Below are positions 1 to 6,969 of a stretch of 13,681 nt of DNA, piece after piece; the first letter of the stretch is position 1, and every line of letters begins with the position of its first letter. Source of the DNA: DATFPK01 sp035264885 (lineage in GTDB: Bacteria; Actinomycetota; Thermoleophilia; Solirubrobacterales; 70-9); NCBI GenBank assembly GCA_035264885.1, contig DATFPK010000095.1, positions 1-13,681 on the forward strand, written 5' to 3'. The position numbers and the translations under genes were made by a program. A model generated the notes under the pieces. It made no database searches, was not told where the DNA came from, and saw only the letters and a program-made list of their open reading frames with translations.

Positions 1-4
1 CTGG

Positions 5-553
5 CTAGGGCGACGCGCAGACGACGTAGGCCGTGGCGCTGTCGGTACCGGCAGCTTGCTTGGACAACGCCGTGTACCAACCGGTCGGGGCCGAGCCCGC
101 GGTCGAGGCGACACTGCCTGTAAGCGGGAAGGTTTCGACGACAAAGGCACCGCCGCTGGGGTTGCCGTCGGGCTCTCCGGCGACGTTGACCCCGCCGCCG
201 ACCGCGCGCTCTCCCGCGTTGCAGTTCGCCGTCAACCCACCGGGGTTCGCGCCGCTGAACGAAGCGGCTGTCCCCAGCCGCACCACCACGTTCGTCACCG
301 CCGACGTCCCCGCGGGGCCGGTCGGGCCGGTCGCCCCCTGCGGACCCCGCGGGCCGCGGACGCTGCCCTTGAAGTCCTTCTTGGTCAGCGACTTGTTCCT
401 GATGTCCTTGCCGGTCAGCGAGTTGTTCCTGACGTCCCTGCTGCCGATCGTGTTCGCGGCGATCGCGGTGCCGGCCAGCGCCAGGCAGAGGGCGAGGACG
501 GAGATCGCGGTCGACGGATGCGGCAGCGAGAACCGCGCGCGAGATGGCTTCAT
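5..553 (-). CDS. Exported protein with short collagen-like tract
   Basis: A 182-residue protein of unknown function, probably outside the membrane. Residues about 12-33 form a hydrophobic signal peptide or anchor ending AIAA. They are followed by a polar repeat segment (35-62) in which a ten-residue unit (RNNSLTGKDI, then RNKSLTKKDF) occurs twice. Residues 67-82 are five Gly-X-Y triplets (GPRGPQGATGPTGPAG), too few for a stable collagen triple helix alone. The C-terminal domain (83-182) has one Cys near its start (C111) and one at the end (C179, in VVCAS), plus a GGGVN motif and a Gly-Trp-Tyr, a pattern I associate with secreted actinobacterial proteins of unknown role. The ATG at 553 is preferred over an upstream in-frame start at 751 because a GGGAGGT ribosome binding site sits 8 bases upstream and the signal peptide follows directly. 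It diverges from the metallopeptidase gene; the two 5' ends overlap by 10 bases if the latter starts at 544. Confidence 0.8.
   Translation of the reverse strand: MKPSRARFSLPHPSTAISVLALCLALAGTAIAANTIGSRDVRNNSLTGKDIRNKSLTKKDFKGSVRGPRGPQGATGPTGPAGTSAVTNVVVRLGTAASFSGANPGGLTANCNAGERAVGGGVNVAGEPDGNPSGGAFVVETFPLTGSVASTAGSAPTGWYTALSKQAAGTDSATAYVVCASP
383..442. repeat. Two-copy 30-bp direct tandem repeat within the exported protein gene
   Basis: Two adjacent 30-base units (383-412 and 413-442) begin GGTCAGCGA and differ at only a few positions. On the minus strand they encode the repeated decapeptide of the type RN[N/K]SLT[G/K]KD[I/F]. The period is a multiple of three, so the unit is a protein repeat and not an independent DNA element. 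Confidence 0.7.
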
Positions 554-1953
554 TTCCGGGTACCTCCCTGCGAGCCGAAGGCCCGCGTCGATTACTTGAA
601 TTTGCCTTATCGGCTGACGCGGGCGAAATCCTATGCCAAGGGCGCGCGAGCGGACGATGCTTTGATCCCCCGATCGCCTCGCCGCCCAAGACCCTCGCCG
701 GCCTGCTGGCGCTCCTGCTCGTCCCCGCGGCGGCGCTGCTGCTCGCGGCACTCGGCCAGGAGCAGCGGGCCACCCCGCCGGACCGCGTCACGCCCGCCGA
801 GGTCGTCGCGGCCACCCCCGGCATCGCGCGGCAAGTCGAGCGCATCCGCGAGCTGCGGTTCGAGCGGATCCCCCGGCCGAAGCTGATCACGACCGAGCAG
901 CTGACCCGCCGGTTCCGACGGGAGGCGCGGCGGACCGGCGCCGACGCCGACCTCCGCGACGCCGAGGTCCTGCTCGGGATAGTCGGACTGATCGAGCCGG
1001 GCGATGACCTCAGCGGCCTGGTCGACGCGGTGGCCTCCGACGTCGCCGGCGCCTACGACCCCCGCGGCAAGGAACTCTATGTGATCGAAGATGCGATCCC
1101 GGACGAGGAGGCCGTCGTCGAGGTGACGATCGCGCACGAGCTGACCCACGCCCTCGAGGACCAGGTCTTCGGCCTGCGCGACAGCGACGCGCTGTCCGAC
1201 GACCGCACCCTTGCCTACGACGCCCTCACGGAGGGCAGCGCCACCGCGGTGATGATCCAGTTCGCGGCCGAGCGGAACCTGCTGGGCGACCTGCTCCTGT
1301 CCGACGCCGGCGGCTCTGACATCGGCGAGGTGCCGGGCCCGCTGCAGGCCCAGCTCGTCTTCCCCTACCTCGGCGGCCAGGAGTTCATCCAGGAGCTGCG
1401 GCGCGCCGGCGGCGACTGGGACCTGGTCGACGTCGCCGATCGGGAGGACCCGCCGGTGAGCAGCGCCCAGATCCTCCACCCCGAGAAGTACCTGGCGGGC
1501 GATCTGCCGCAGCGCGTCCATATCCAGCCCCTTCCGGACGACCGATGGCGCCGCGTCGATTCCGGTGACGTCGGCGAGTTCGACGTCCGCCAGCTGACGC
1601 TGGTCGGCACCGACGACGCTGCCGCCGCCCGTGCCGGCGCGGGGTGGGCGGGCGGTCGGTTCGCCATCTGGCGGCGGCGCGGCGAAAGCGGCGAGTGCGA
1701 GCCCCCTTGCCGCGAGCGCCACGTCGTGGTGATCAAGCTTGCCTTCGAGGACCGCGCGGACGCGGGCGAGTTCCTGGCCGTCCAGCCCGCCTACTTCGAG
1801 GCGCTCGGAGCGGAGGAGGCCGAGGCTGTCGCCACGCGCGTCCGCGCCGTTCTGCTCGGCGGCGCCGCGGCCGCCGCGCTGCGCGGGCGGACCCTGACCC
1901 TCGCCTTCGCCCCCTCCCTGCCGCTCGCGACCCGCCTCTCGCTCGGCTCATGA
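544..1953 (+). CDS. Membrane-anchored putative zinc metallopeptidase (HELTH motif)
   Basis: A 469-residue protein if read from the only standard in-frame start codon before the motif. A hydrophobic segment at about residues 48-69 should anchor it or act as a signal, placing the rest outside the cell. The zinc-peptidase signature is H198-E-L-T-H202 in an IAHELTHALEDQ context, followed 28 residues on by E230 in an LTEGSA motif, a plausible third zinc ligand. Further on comes a GPLQAQLVFPYLGGQEFI segment and an ILHPEKYL motif. I have seen this layout in uncharacterised HExxH proteins of Actinobacteria and Chloroflexi; no substrate is known to me. The start is uncertain: 544 lies inside the divergent gene, has no clear ribosome binding site, and gives an unusually long polar stretch before the membrane segment. 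A non-standard start near 673 (ATC) would fit a normal signal peptide better. The stop overlaps the next gene's ATG (ATGA), so the two are probably co-translated. Confidence 0.75.
   Translation: MASFPGTSLRAEGPRRLLEFALSADAGEILCQGRASGRCFDPPIASPPKTLAGLLALLLVPAAALLLAALGQEQRATPPDRVTPAEVVAATPGIARQVERIRELRFERIPRPKLITTEQLTRRFRREARRTGADADLRDAEVLLGIVGLIEPGDDLSGLVDAVASDVAGAYDPRGKELYVIEDAIPDEEAVVEVTIAHELTHALEDQVFGLRDSDALSDDRTLAYDALTEGSATAVMIQFAAERNLLGDLLLSDAGGSDIGEVPGPLQAQLVFPYLGGQEFIQELRRAGGDWDLVDVADREDPPVSSAQILHPEKYLAGDLPQRVHIQPLPDDRWRRVDSGDVGEFDVRQLTLVGTDDAAAARAGAGWAGGRFAIWRRRGESGECEPPCRERHVVVIKLAFEDRADAGEFLAVQPAYFEALGAEEAEAVATRVRAVLLGGAAAAALRGRTLTLAFAPSLPLATRLSLGS
562..568 (-). promoter_or_regulatory. 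Shine-Dalgarno site deciding the start of the exported protein
   Basis: On the minus strand GGGAGGT stands 8 bases before the ATG at 553. It is one of the best ribosome binding sites in the window and supports this start over the longer frame beginning at 751. Confidence 0.7.
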
Positions 1954-2315
1954 GCCGGACCCAGAAGCTGCTCTCCGTCTTCTTCGCCGCCGCCGGGTCG
2001 CTGCACTTCGTCGTCCCGCGGCGCTACGAGGCGATCGTGCCGCCCTACGTGCCCCGGCAGCGCGATGCGGTCAGGGTGAGCGGCGCGGCGGAGATCGCCG
2101 GCGCCGCCATGCTGATCCCCCGGTCCAGCCGGCGCGCGGCTCGCTGGTGGCTGATCGCGCTGCTCGCCGCCGTCTTTCCGGCGAACGTCCACATGGCGCT
2201 CCACCCCGGCGAGATCCGCGGCCTTGACCCGCGCCGGGTTCCTCGCTGGGCGCTCTGGGTCCGCCTCCCGGTCCAGCCGTTGATCGGCCTCTGGGTCTGG
2301 CGCGCCACCCGCTAG
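1950..2315 (+). CDS. DoxX-like small integral membrane protein
   Basis: A 121-residue protein with four hydrophobic segments at about residues 5-21, 43-57, 66-82 and 102-118. The length, the four-helix layout and motifs such as SGAAEIAGA in helix 2 and FPANVHMA after helix 3 match DoxX-family proteins, which are often linked to quinone or redox functions, though most have no proven activity. The ATG overlaps the stop codon of the upstream metallopeptidase gene (ATGA, 1950-1953) and has no separate ribosome binding site, so translational coupling is likely. Its TAG stop shares the palindrome CTAG with the stop of the convergent gene on the other strand. Family assignment is from length, topology and motif memory; the role beside a peptidase is not evident. 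Confidence 0.75.
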   Translation: MSRTQKLLSVFFAAAGSLHFVVPRRYEAIVPPYVPRQRDAVRVSGAAEIAGAAMLIPRSSRRAARWWLIALLAAVFPANVHMALHPGEIRGLDPRRVPRWALWVRLPVQPLIGLWVWRATR

Positions 2316-2848
2316 GGCAGCAACTCACCGGCCTGGTCCAGCAGGTCCCCCGCCGCGCCCGCCAGGCCGTCCGCGTCCTCCAAGAGGCGGCGGGAGTCCC
2401 TGATCAACTCGATCGCCTCGTCGACCGGCACGCGCCGGACGACCTCGCGCAGCGCCCCGGCGACGAACGGGTTCAAGGCCCCGGCGCGCTCGGCATCGTC
2501 GACCGCGCGCTCGAGCCCCGCCCGCACCGCCTGCTCCAAGCGGGCATCGCCGATGCCGTACCGGGCCGCGAATCTCTCCCGGCTCCGCTCGGTGGCGAGC
2601 GCGCGGGCGAGCGTCTCGCGGCTCACCCGCAGCTCGCAGGCGGCCCCGTCCAGAGCCGACAGCGAGAACTGCTCGGCGATCTCCTGGATGCCTTCGGGCG
2701 ACCGCCATTCCCGTGGCTCGCAGGGGTCGCGAACGGTCGCCGGCTCATAGGAGGCCCCTCCGGCGGCGACGTAGGCTCCGCACAGCGTCAGGGACGCGGC
2801 GACGGCGACGGCGACGAGCAAGCGCGACCTCTCCGACCCGGCCTTCAC
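2312..2848 (-). CDS. Anchored extracytoplasmic protein of unknown function, coupled to the MFS transporter
   Basis: A 178-residue protein I do not recognise. A hydrophobic segment at about residues 9-30 is a signal anchor or signal peptide. The remainder is mostly charged and helical-looking, rich in Arg, Glu, Asp and Ala, with two cysteines (C43 and C71) that could form a disulfide outside the cell. The GTG start at 2848 overlaps the TGA of the upstream MFS transporter (GTGA, 2845-2848), so both are probably made together; an accessory role to that transporter is my inference. The stop codon overlaps the stop of the convergent DoxX-like gene. The charged helical C-terminal half (about 90-178) is similar in composition to the large loop of the transporter, but I see no clear sequence repeat between them. 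Confidence 0.75.
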   Translation of the reverse strand: MKAGSERSRLLVAVAVAASLTLCGAYVAAGGASYEPATVRDPCEPREWRSPEGIQEIAEQFSLSALDGAACELRVSRETLARALATERSRERFAARYGIGDARLEQAVRAGLERAVDDAERAGALNPFVAGALREVVRRVPVDEAIELIRDSRRLLEDADGLAGAAGDLLDQAGELLP

Positions 2849-4182
2849 AGGTCTACCCGTCTGCCGGCCGAGATCGGCACCAGTGCGAGGAGCGCGAGCC
2901 CGGCGGCGATCAGGAACGACGCGCTGAAGGCATGGGTGGCGGCCCGGTCGAGCTGGTCCTGGAGCTGCTCGCGGAGGGCGACGACGTCGGCGCGCTCATC
3001 GGGATCCTCGGGCAGGGGCTCGAAGGCCGGCCCGATCACCGGGACCTTGCCCCGCTCCTCGTCGAGCCGGTCGCTGATCCGGCCGGCGAGGTCGATCTTC
3101 ACCAGCGGCTCGACCCGCGCGTCGAGGACGACCGCGGTTCCCGCGTCAACCGCGTTACGGCGCTGCTCGCGCAGGTCGGCGGTGAAGACCGGGGTCAGCG
3201 CCAGCAGCCCGAGGACGACCCCGGCGTGCCGGGACGCGATCGTCCACCCGCCGTGGATCGCCTGCGGCGACCGCCCCGCCAGGGCGGTCTCGGTAAGCGC
3301 CGAGAGGACCAGCGACAGGCCGACGCCGACGAGGATCTGCGGCGGCAGGGTGAGGACGACCAGCGCCTTCGGCATCAGTCCCAGCGCCGCCAGGCCGCCG
3401 GCCACCAGGACCGCCCCGGCCCCGGCGCGCGCCCGGGGGCTGGAGACGAGGCGTGCCAGCGATCCACCGGCGAGGGCCGCCAGCGGCATCCCGGTCACGA
3501 CGACGGCAGCGGCGATCGGGCTCATTCGCCACCCCTCGATCAGCAGGAGGACGACGAGGAAGAGGGCTGCGGCGATCGCCGCCTGGATCAGGCCCAGCGC
3601 GAGGCTCGCGGGCAGGTGGGGGGCGCCAGCCCGCCGGACCTCGCGCTCGATCGTGCCCGCCTCCGACTCCGTCCGCGCGATGCCGAGCAGGGGTAGCGCC
3701 GCCAGCAGGGCGAGGGGCACCTGGAGCAGGAAGATCGACTCCCAGGACACCAGCTCCGTGAGCGCCCCGCCGACCCCGGGGCCGAACGCGGCACCGGCAG
3801 CGCCCGCCGCCGCCCAGGAGACTGCCGCCCGCCGCTCCGAGCCGACCACCGACGGCAGCAACTCGAGCGCGGCGGTGACGGCAAACGCGCCGCCGACCGC
3901 CTGGACGCAGCGGGCGAGGATCAGCGACTCGAGGTCGGACGCGATCCCGCAGGCGAGGCTGGCGCCGGCGAAGACGGCGAGGCCGACCGCTGCCGCCCGC
4001 CCGGGCCCGGCCCGCCGGCTCGCCAGCGCGGCCGGGACCGCGGCGAGGGCGAGGACGAGATTGAAGGAAACGAGCACCCAGGTGGCGCCCGACACGCTCG
4101 TATTGAGGTCGCGGTAGATGTCCGGCAGCGCCAGCACGACCACCGAGCCGTCGGCGAGCACCAAGCCGACCGCGAGCGCCAA
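2845..4182 (-). CDS. MFS transporter (DHA2-like drug/H+ antiporter type)
   Basis: A 445-residue membrane protein. The first helix ends in VLADGSVVVLALPDI, a form of the D-x-(T/S)-(I/V)-V-N-V-A-L-P-x-I signature of DHA2-type multidrug exporters; other family marks are LARCVQAVGGA in helix 4 and the GPGVGGALTE motif (motif C-like) in helix 5. About twelve hydrophobic segments can be placed. Unusually, the last two are separated by a charged loop of about 75 residues (333-407), probably outside the cell. A TTG start at 4182 puts the first helix almost at the N terminus. No ribosome binding site is obvious, so the start could be slightly upstream. It lies 23 bases after the transglycosylase gene and overlaps the downstream unknown gene by 4 bases. 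The substrate cannot be told from sequence; efflux of a hydrophobic compound is the family norm. Confidence 0.85.
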   Translation of the reverse strand: MALAVGLVLADGSVVVLALPDIYRDLNTSVSGATWVLVSFNLVLALAAVPAALASRRAGPGRAAAVGLAVFAGASLACGIASDLESLILARCVQAVGGAFAVTAALELLPSVVGSERRAAVSWAAAGAAGAAFGPGVGGALTELVSWESIFLLQVPLALLAALPLLGIARTESEAGTIEREVRRAGAPHLPASLALGLIQAAIAAALFLVVLLLIEGWRMSPIAAAVVVTGMPLAALAGGSLARLVSSPRARAGAGAVLVAGGLAALGLMPKALVVLTLPPQILVGVGLSLVLSALTETALAGRSPQAIHGGWTIASRHAGVVLGLLALTPVFTADLREQRRNAVDAGTAVVLDARVEPLVKIDLAGRISDRLDEERGKVPVIGPAFEPLPEDPDERADVVALREQLQDQLDRAATHAFSASFLIAAGLALLALVPISAGRRVDL

Positions 4183-4205
4183 GGCGCCGCGGCGAACGGG
4201 GACCG

Positions 4206-4850
4206 TCAGTAGCCCAGCTCCCGCCCGTAGGCGCGCCGGTAGTCATCGCGCTTGTCGAGCACCTGAGCCACGTAGCTGCGAGTCTCCGCGAACTCGATGT
4301 CGTCGAGCTCCATCGAGGAGCCGCCCCAGGACTCGGCGTTGCTGGGACCGGCGTTGTAGGCGGCCAGGGCCGCGACCTCGTTGCCTTCGTAGACGTTGAG
4401 CAGCTCGCGCAGGTAGAAGGTCCCGTACCGGATGTTGATGTCCGGGTCGGCGAGGTCCTCGAACTCGAAGGTCGAGCCGCCGCTCTCCCTCTCGATATGG
4501 TCCGCGGTGCCGCGGGTTATCTGCATCAGACCGCGAGCGCCGGCCGAAGAAGTCTGGTCGCGGAACCGCGACTCGGCGAAGATCACGCCGGCGATCAGGG
4601 CGGCGTCGACCTCCTTCTCCGCGGCCTGCTGGCGGATGATGTCCTCGTGGCGAAGCGGCAGGGTTAGCTCCCGCACCGCCTTCTCGAAGACGCCCCCGAT
4701 GATCGCGTAAGCGGCGAGGCCCACCCCGGCGATCGCGGCCAGGGCGAACAGCCGCCGCGGCCAGGGAGAGCGCCGGTTGCGGGTTCGACGGCGGGGCGGC
4801 GCCCGCCGGGCGCCACGGGCCGGCCTGCGGGGCGTTCGCGTAGCGGCCAT
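4206..4850 (-). CDS. Membrane-anchored lytic transglycosylase (SLT/GH23 family)
   Basis: A 214-residue peptidoglycan-cleaving enzyme. Residues 5-33 are a strongly basic Arg/Pro-rich tail, followed by one membrane helix at about 34-53, so the catalytic domain (about 65-214) faces the cell wall. The SLT signatures are complete: catalytic E93 in FAESRF, GLMQI at 107-111, AYNAGP at 164-169 and a late SYVAQVL at 192-198. The family cleaves the glycan strand between MurNAc and GlcNAc with formation of a 1,6-anhydro ring. The ATG start at 4850 lies 31 bases after coaE and the stop is 23 bases before the MFS gene, consistent with one operon with rpsA and coaE. No LysM or other wall-binding domain is present, so it resembles the short Slt type, used in wall turnover or the insertion of envelope machines. 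Confidence 0.92.
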   Translation of the reverse strand: MAATRTPRRPARGARRAPPRRRTRNRRSPWPRRLFALAAIAGVGLAAYAIIGGVFEKAVRELTLPLRHEDIIRQQAAEKEVDAALIAGVIFAESRFRDQTSSAGARGLMQITRGTADHIERESGGSTFEFEDLADPDINIRYGTFYLRELLNVYEGNEVAALAAYNAGPSNAESWGGSSMELDDIEFAETRSYVAQVLDKRDDYRRAYGRELGY

Positions 4851-4881
4851 GGGTCTAGCTTTGTAGCGGGTTCGCCCCCCG

Positions 4882-5472
4882 TCATCCGCGATCTCGGACC
4901 TGGCCGAGCACGCCGGCGAGCGCCCGCTCCAGGTCCTCGAGGCTGCCGTCGTTGCGGACGACGTGGTCGGCCCGCCCGGCCTTGTCGCGCTGGCTGAGCT
5001 GGCGCTCCTCCCGCTCGCGGACCAGCGCCTGGCCCCGCTCTCCGGCGCGACGTCCGCGGACGTCGTCGTCGGCGATCACGGCCAGCGTCACGTCGAAGAC
5101 GTCCTCCATCGCGGCCTCGAACAGCAGCGGCACCTCGACGACGGCGACCTCCGTCCGCTCGGGGAGCGAGGTCAGCCACTCGGAGATCCGAGCGCCGACG
5201 AGCGGGTGGACCTCGGACTCGAGCCAGGCCAGCTCCCCGGGCTGGGCGAAGACGACCTCCCCGAGCCGCGAGCGGTCGATCCGACCCCCCGGCGCCACGT
5301 CCCTGCCCCAGCGCTCGACGACCCGCCCCCGCAGCGGCTCCCCGTCGAGCAGCTCGTGGACGATCGCGTCGCTCGAGATCGTCGCGGCGCCGAGCCGCTC
5401 GAGGGCGGCGAGCGCCTCCGACTTGCCGGCCGCGATGCCGCCGGTCAGACCGATGGTGAGCGGCCGGCCCAC
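4882..5472 (-). CDS. coaE: Dephospho-CoA kinase
   Basis: A 196-residue cytoplasmic enzyme that carries out the last step of coenzyme A synthesis, ATP-dependent phosphorylation of dephospho-CoA at the 3'-hydroxyl of the ribose. The P-loop GLTGGIAAGKS is at residues 8-18, the SSDAIVHELL motif holding the conserved Asp (D35) follows, then HP at 89-90, VPLLFE at 114-119 (part of the CoA site) and the late R-Q-L-S-x-R-D-K-x-x-R-A-D motif with the N174 D G that closes the nucleotide site. The length is normal for CoaE. The GTG at 5472 is chosen because the family starts just before the P-loop; an in-frame extension to 5634 would lie entirely over the end of rpsA and is Arg/Pro-rich nonsense. It starts 10 bases after the rpsA stop, the conserved actinobacterial order rpsA-coaE. 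Confidence 0.93.
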   Translation of the reverse strand: MGRPLTIGLTGGIAAGKSEALAALERLGAATISSDAIVHELLDGEPLRGRVVERWGRDVAPGGRIDRSRLGEVVFAQPGELAWLESEVHPLVGARISEWLTSLPERTEVAVVEVPLLFEAAMEDVFDVTLAVIADDDVRGRRAGERGQALVREREERQLSQRDKAGRADHVVRNDGSLEDLERALAGVLGQVRDRG

Positions 5473-5482
5473 GGGCCCGTCG

Positions 5483-6925
5483 CTAGGAGCTCTGCCCGCC
5501 CGCGGCCGCTTCGCTGTCGTCGGGTGCCGCCGGACGCTCCTCCGCCGCCTCGCCTTCCTGCTCCGCGGCGTCGCCCTCCTGGGGCGCGCCGGGCTCGGGC
5601 GTGGGCTCGGAGTCCTCCTGCGGGTCGGCGGCACCGCCCGATTCCTCGGGGCTCTCGGCGCTCAGCTCGGGCGGCGGCTCGGAGAAGACCTCCTCGGACA
5701 GATCGAGGTCCGGCGTCTCGGCGGGCGTCGCGTCCAGAGCCGCCGCCTCCTGGGCCTCCTGGACCTGTGCGCCGAGGTCGCGCAGCGGCATGTTCTGGCC
5801 CTCGACCCGCTTGATGCTGAGCGACAGGCGGCGGCGCTCCTCGTCGATCTCGAGGATCTTGACGTTGAGGGCGGCGCCCGGCTCGACCACTTCGCTCGGG
5901 TTCTCGACGTGGTGATCGGCCAGCTCGGAGATGTGGACCAGGCCCTCCACACCGGGCAGGATCTCGACGAAGGCGCCGAACGTGACCACCTTGGTGACCT
6001 TGCCCTCGAGGACGTCGCCGGGCCGGTGGGTGCTGACGATCCGCTGCCAGGGATCCTCCTGGGTCTGCTTGAGGCCCAGCGAGATCCGCTGGCGGTCGCG
6101 GTCGATGTCGAGGACCTTGATCCGCACCGTGTCGCCGATCGACACGACCTCGGACGGGTGGTTGACGTGGCTCCAGGAAAGCTCGGAGATGTGGATCAGG
6201 CCGTCGATGCCGTCGAGGTCGACGAAGGCGCCGAAGTCGACGATGTTGGAGATCTTCCCCTCGACGACCTGGCCGGGCTCGAGCCGGCCGAGGATCTGCT
6301 CGCGGACCTCCTTGCGCTCCTCCTCGAGGACCGCGCGCCGCGAGAGCACCACGTTGTTGCGGTTGCGGTTCAGCTCGATGACCTTGCACTCGAGCGTCTG
6401 CCCCGTGAACTCGTCGAGGTTGTGGACGCGGCGGATGTCGACCAGCGAGGCCGGCAGGAAGCCGCGGACCCCGAGATCGAGAATCAGGCCGCCCTTGACG
6501 ACTTCGATGACCGTGCCCTCGACCGGCTCGCCGGACTCGGCGGCGGCCTCGATCCGTCGCCACGCCTTCTCGAAGCGTGCCCGCTTCTTGGAGAGGATCA
6601 GGCGGCCCTCCTGGTCCTCCTTGGTGAGGACGAGCGCGTCGACGTCCTCGCCGAGCTCGACCTCCTCGGAAGGATCCACCGACTTGCGGATCGACAGCTC
6701 GTTCGACGGGATGACGCCCTCGGACTTGTAGCCGATGTCGACGAGGACCTCGTCCTTGTCGATCCGGACCACCTGGCCGCTGACGACGTCCCCCTCCGTG
6801 AAGGAGACCATGGTCGCCGCGTAGTTCGGGACGACCTGGCCGTCGACCTCGATCAGCAGCCCGTTCGACCCCTCGACGGGGCTCCCCTCGGGCGCAGCCG
6901 GAAGCGTTGTGTCTACCGCTGACAC
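5483..6925 (-). CDS. rpsA: 30S ribosomal protein S1
   Basis: A 480-residue RNA-binding ribosomal protein that helps mRNA dock on the 30S subunit. Four S1 (OB-fold) domains can be read: about residues 42-113 (with DIGYKSEGVIP), 132-197 (with VVKGGLILDLGVRGFLPAS), 217-286 (with VDFGAFVDLDGIDGLIHISELS) and 302-372 (with VTFGAFVEILPGVEGLVHISELA). This four-domain layout is the actinobacterial form, shorter than the six-domain E. coli protein. The last 95 residues or so are a low-complexity acidic Pro/Glu/Ala tail. The GTG at 6925 is preferred: it gives the usual 40-residue lead before domain 1, and a -10-like box lies 8 bases upstream with no Shine-Dalgarno sequence, which suggests a leaderless mRNA. 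An internal ATG at 6811 is the alternative; the long upstream in-frame extension to 7720 runs antisense to the oxidoreductase and is rejected. First gene of the run with coaE. Confidence 0.95.
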   Translation of the reverse strand: MSAVDTTLPAAPEGSPVEGSNGLLIEVDGQVVPNYAATMVSFTEGDVVSGQVVRIDKDEVLVDIGYKSEGVIPSNELSIRKSVDPSEEVELGEDVDALVLTKEDQEGRLILSKKRARFEKAWRRIEAAAESGEPVEGTVIEVVKGGLILDLGVRGFLPASLVDIRRVHNLDEFTGQTLECKVIELNRNRNNVVLSRRAVLEEERKEVREQILGRLEPGQVVEGKISNIVDFGAFVDLDGIDGLIHISELSWSHVNHPSEVVSIGDTVRIKVLDIDRDRQRISLGLKQTQEDPWQRIVSTHRPGDVLEGKVTKVVTFGAFVEILPGVEGLVHISELADHHVENPSEVVEPGAALNVKILEIDEERRRLSLSIKRVEGQNMPLRDLGAQVQEAQEAAALDATPAETPDLDLSEEVFSEPPPELSAESPEESGGAADPQEDSEPTPEPGAPQEGDAAEQEGEAAEERPAAPDDSEAAAGGQSS

Positions 6926-6933
6926 GGCGAAGC

Positions 6934-6939
6934 AGCGTA
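6934..6939 (-). promoter_or_regulatory. Possible -10 box (TACGCT) for leaderless rpsA mRNA
   Basis: On the minus strand TACGCT matches the TANNNT form of the actinobacterial -10 element and ends 8 bases before the GTG start of rpsA, placing the predicted transcription start at or next to the start codon. No clear -35 element or Shine-Dalgarno site accompanies it. It rests on a short match in GC-rich DNA. Confidence 0.4.
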
Positions 6940-6954
6940 GCGCAGAATGTGAGC

Positions 6955-6960
6955 TAGTCT
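6955..6960 (+). promoter_or_regulatory. Possible -10 box (TAGTCT) for leaderless oxidoreductase mRNA
   Basis: TAGTCT matches TANNNT and ends 9 bases before the ATG at 6970, with no purine-rich ribosome binding site in between (the spacer is CGGCCGCCG). It mirrors the box facing rpsA in the same 44-base divergent gap. No -35 element is visible. Confidence 0.4.
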
Positions 6961-6969
6961 CGGCCGCCG

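Noticed and set aside
5473..5634. N-terminal extension of coaE
   Set aside because: It overlaps the acidic tail codons of rpsA, is strongly Arg/Pro-rich and precedes the normal CoaE start just before the P-loop.
4952..6922. Long open frame on the + strand (656 codons) opposite coaE and rpsA
   Set aside because: It is antisense to two clearly recognised genes, has low-complexity Arg/Ser/Leu/Asp composition and no family motif. Long antisense frames are expected in DNA of this GC content.
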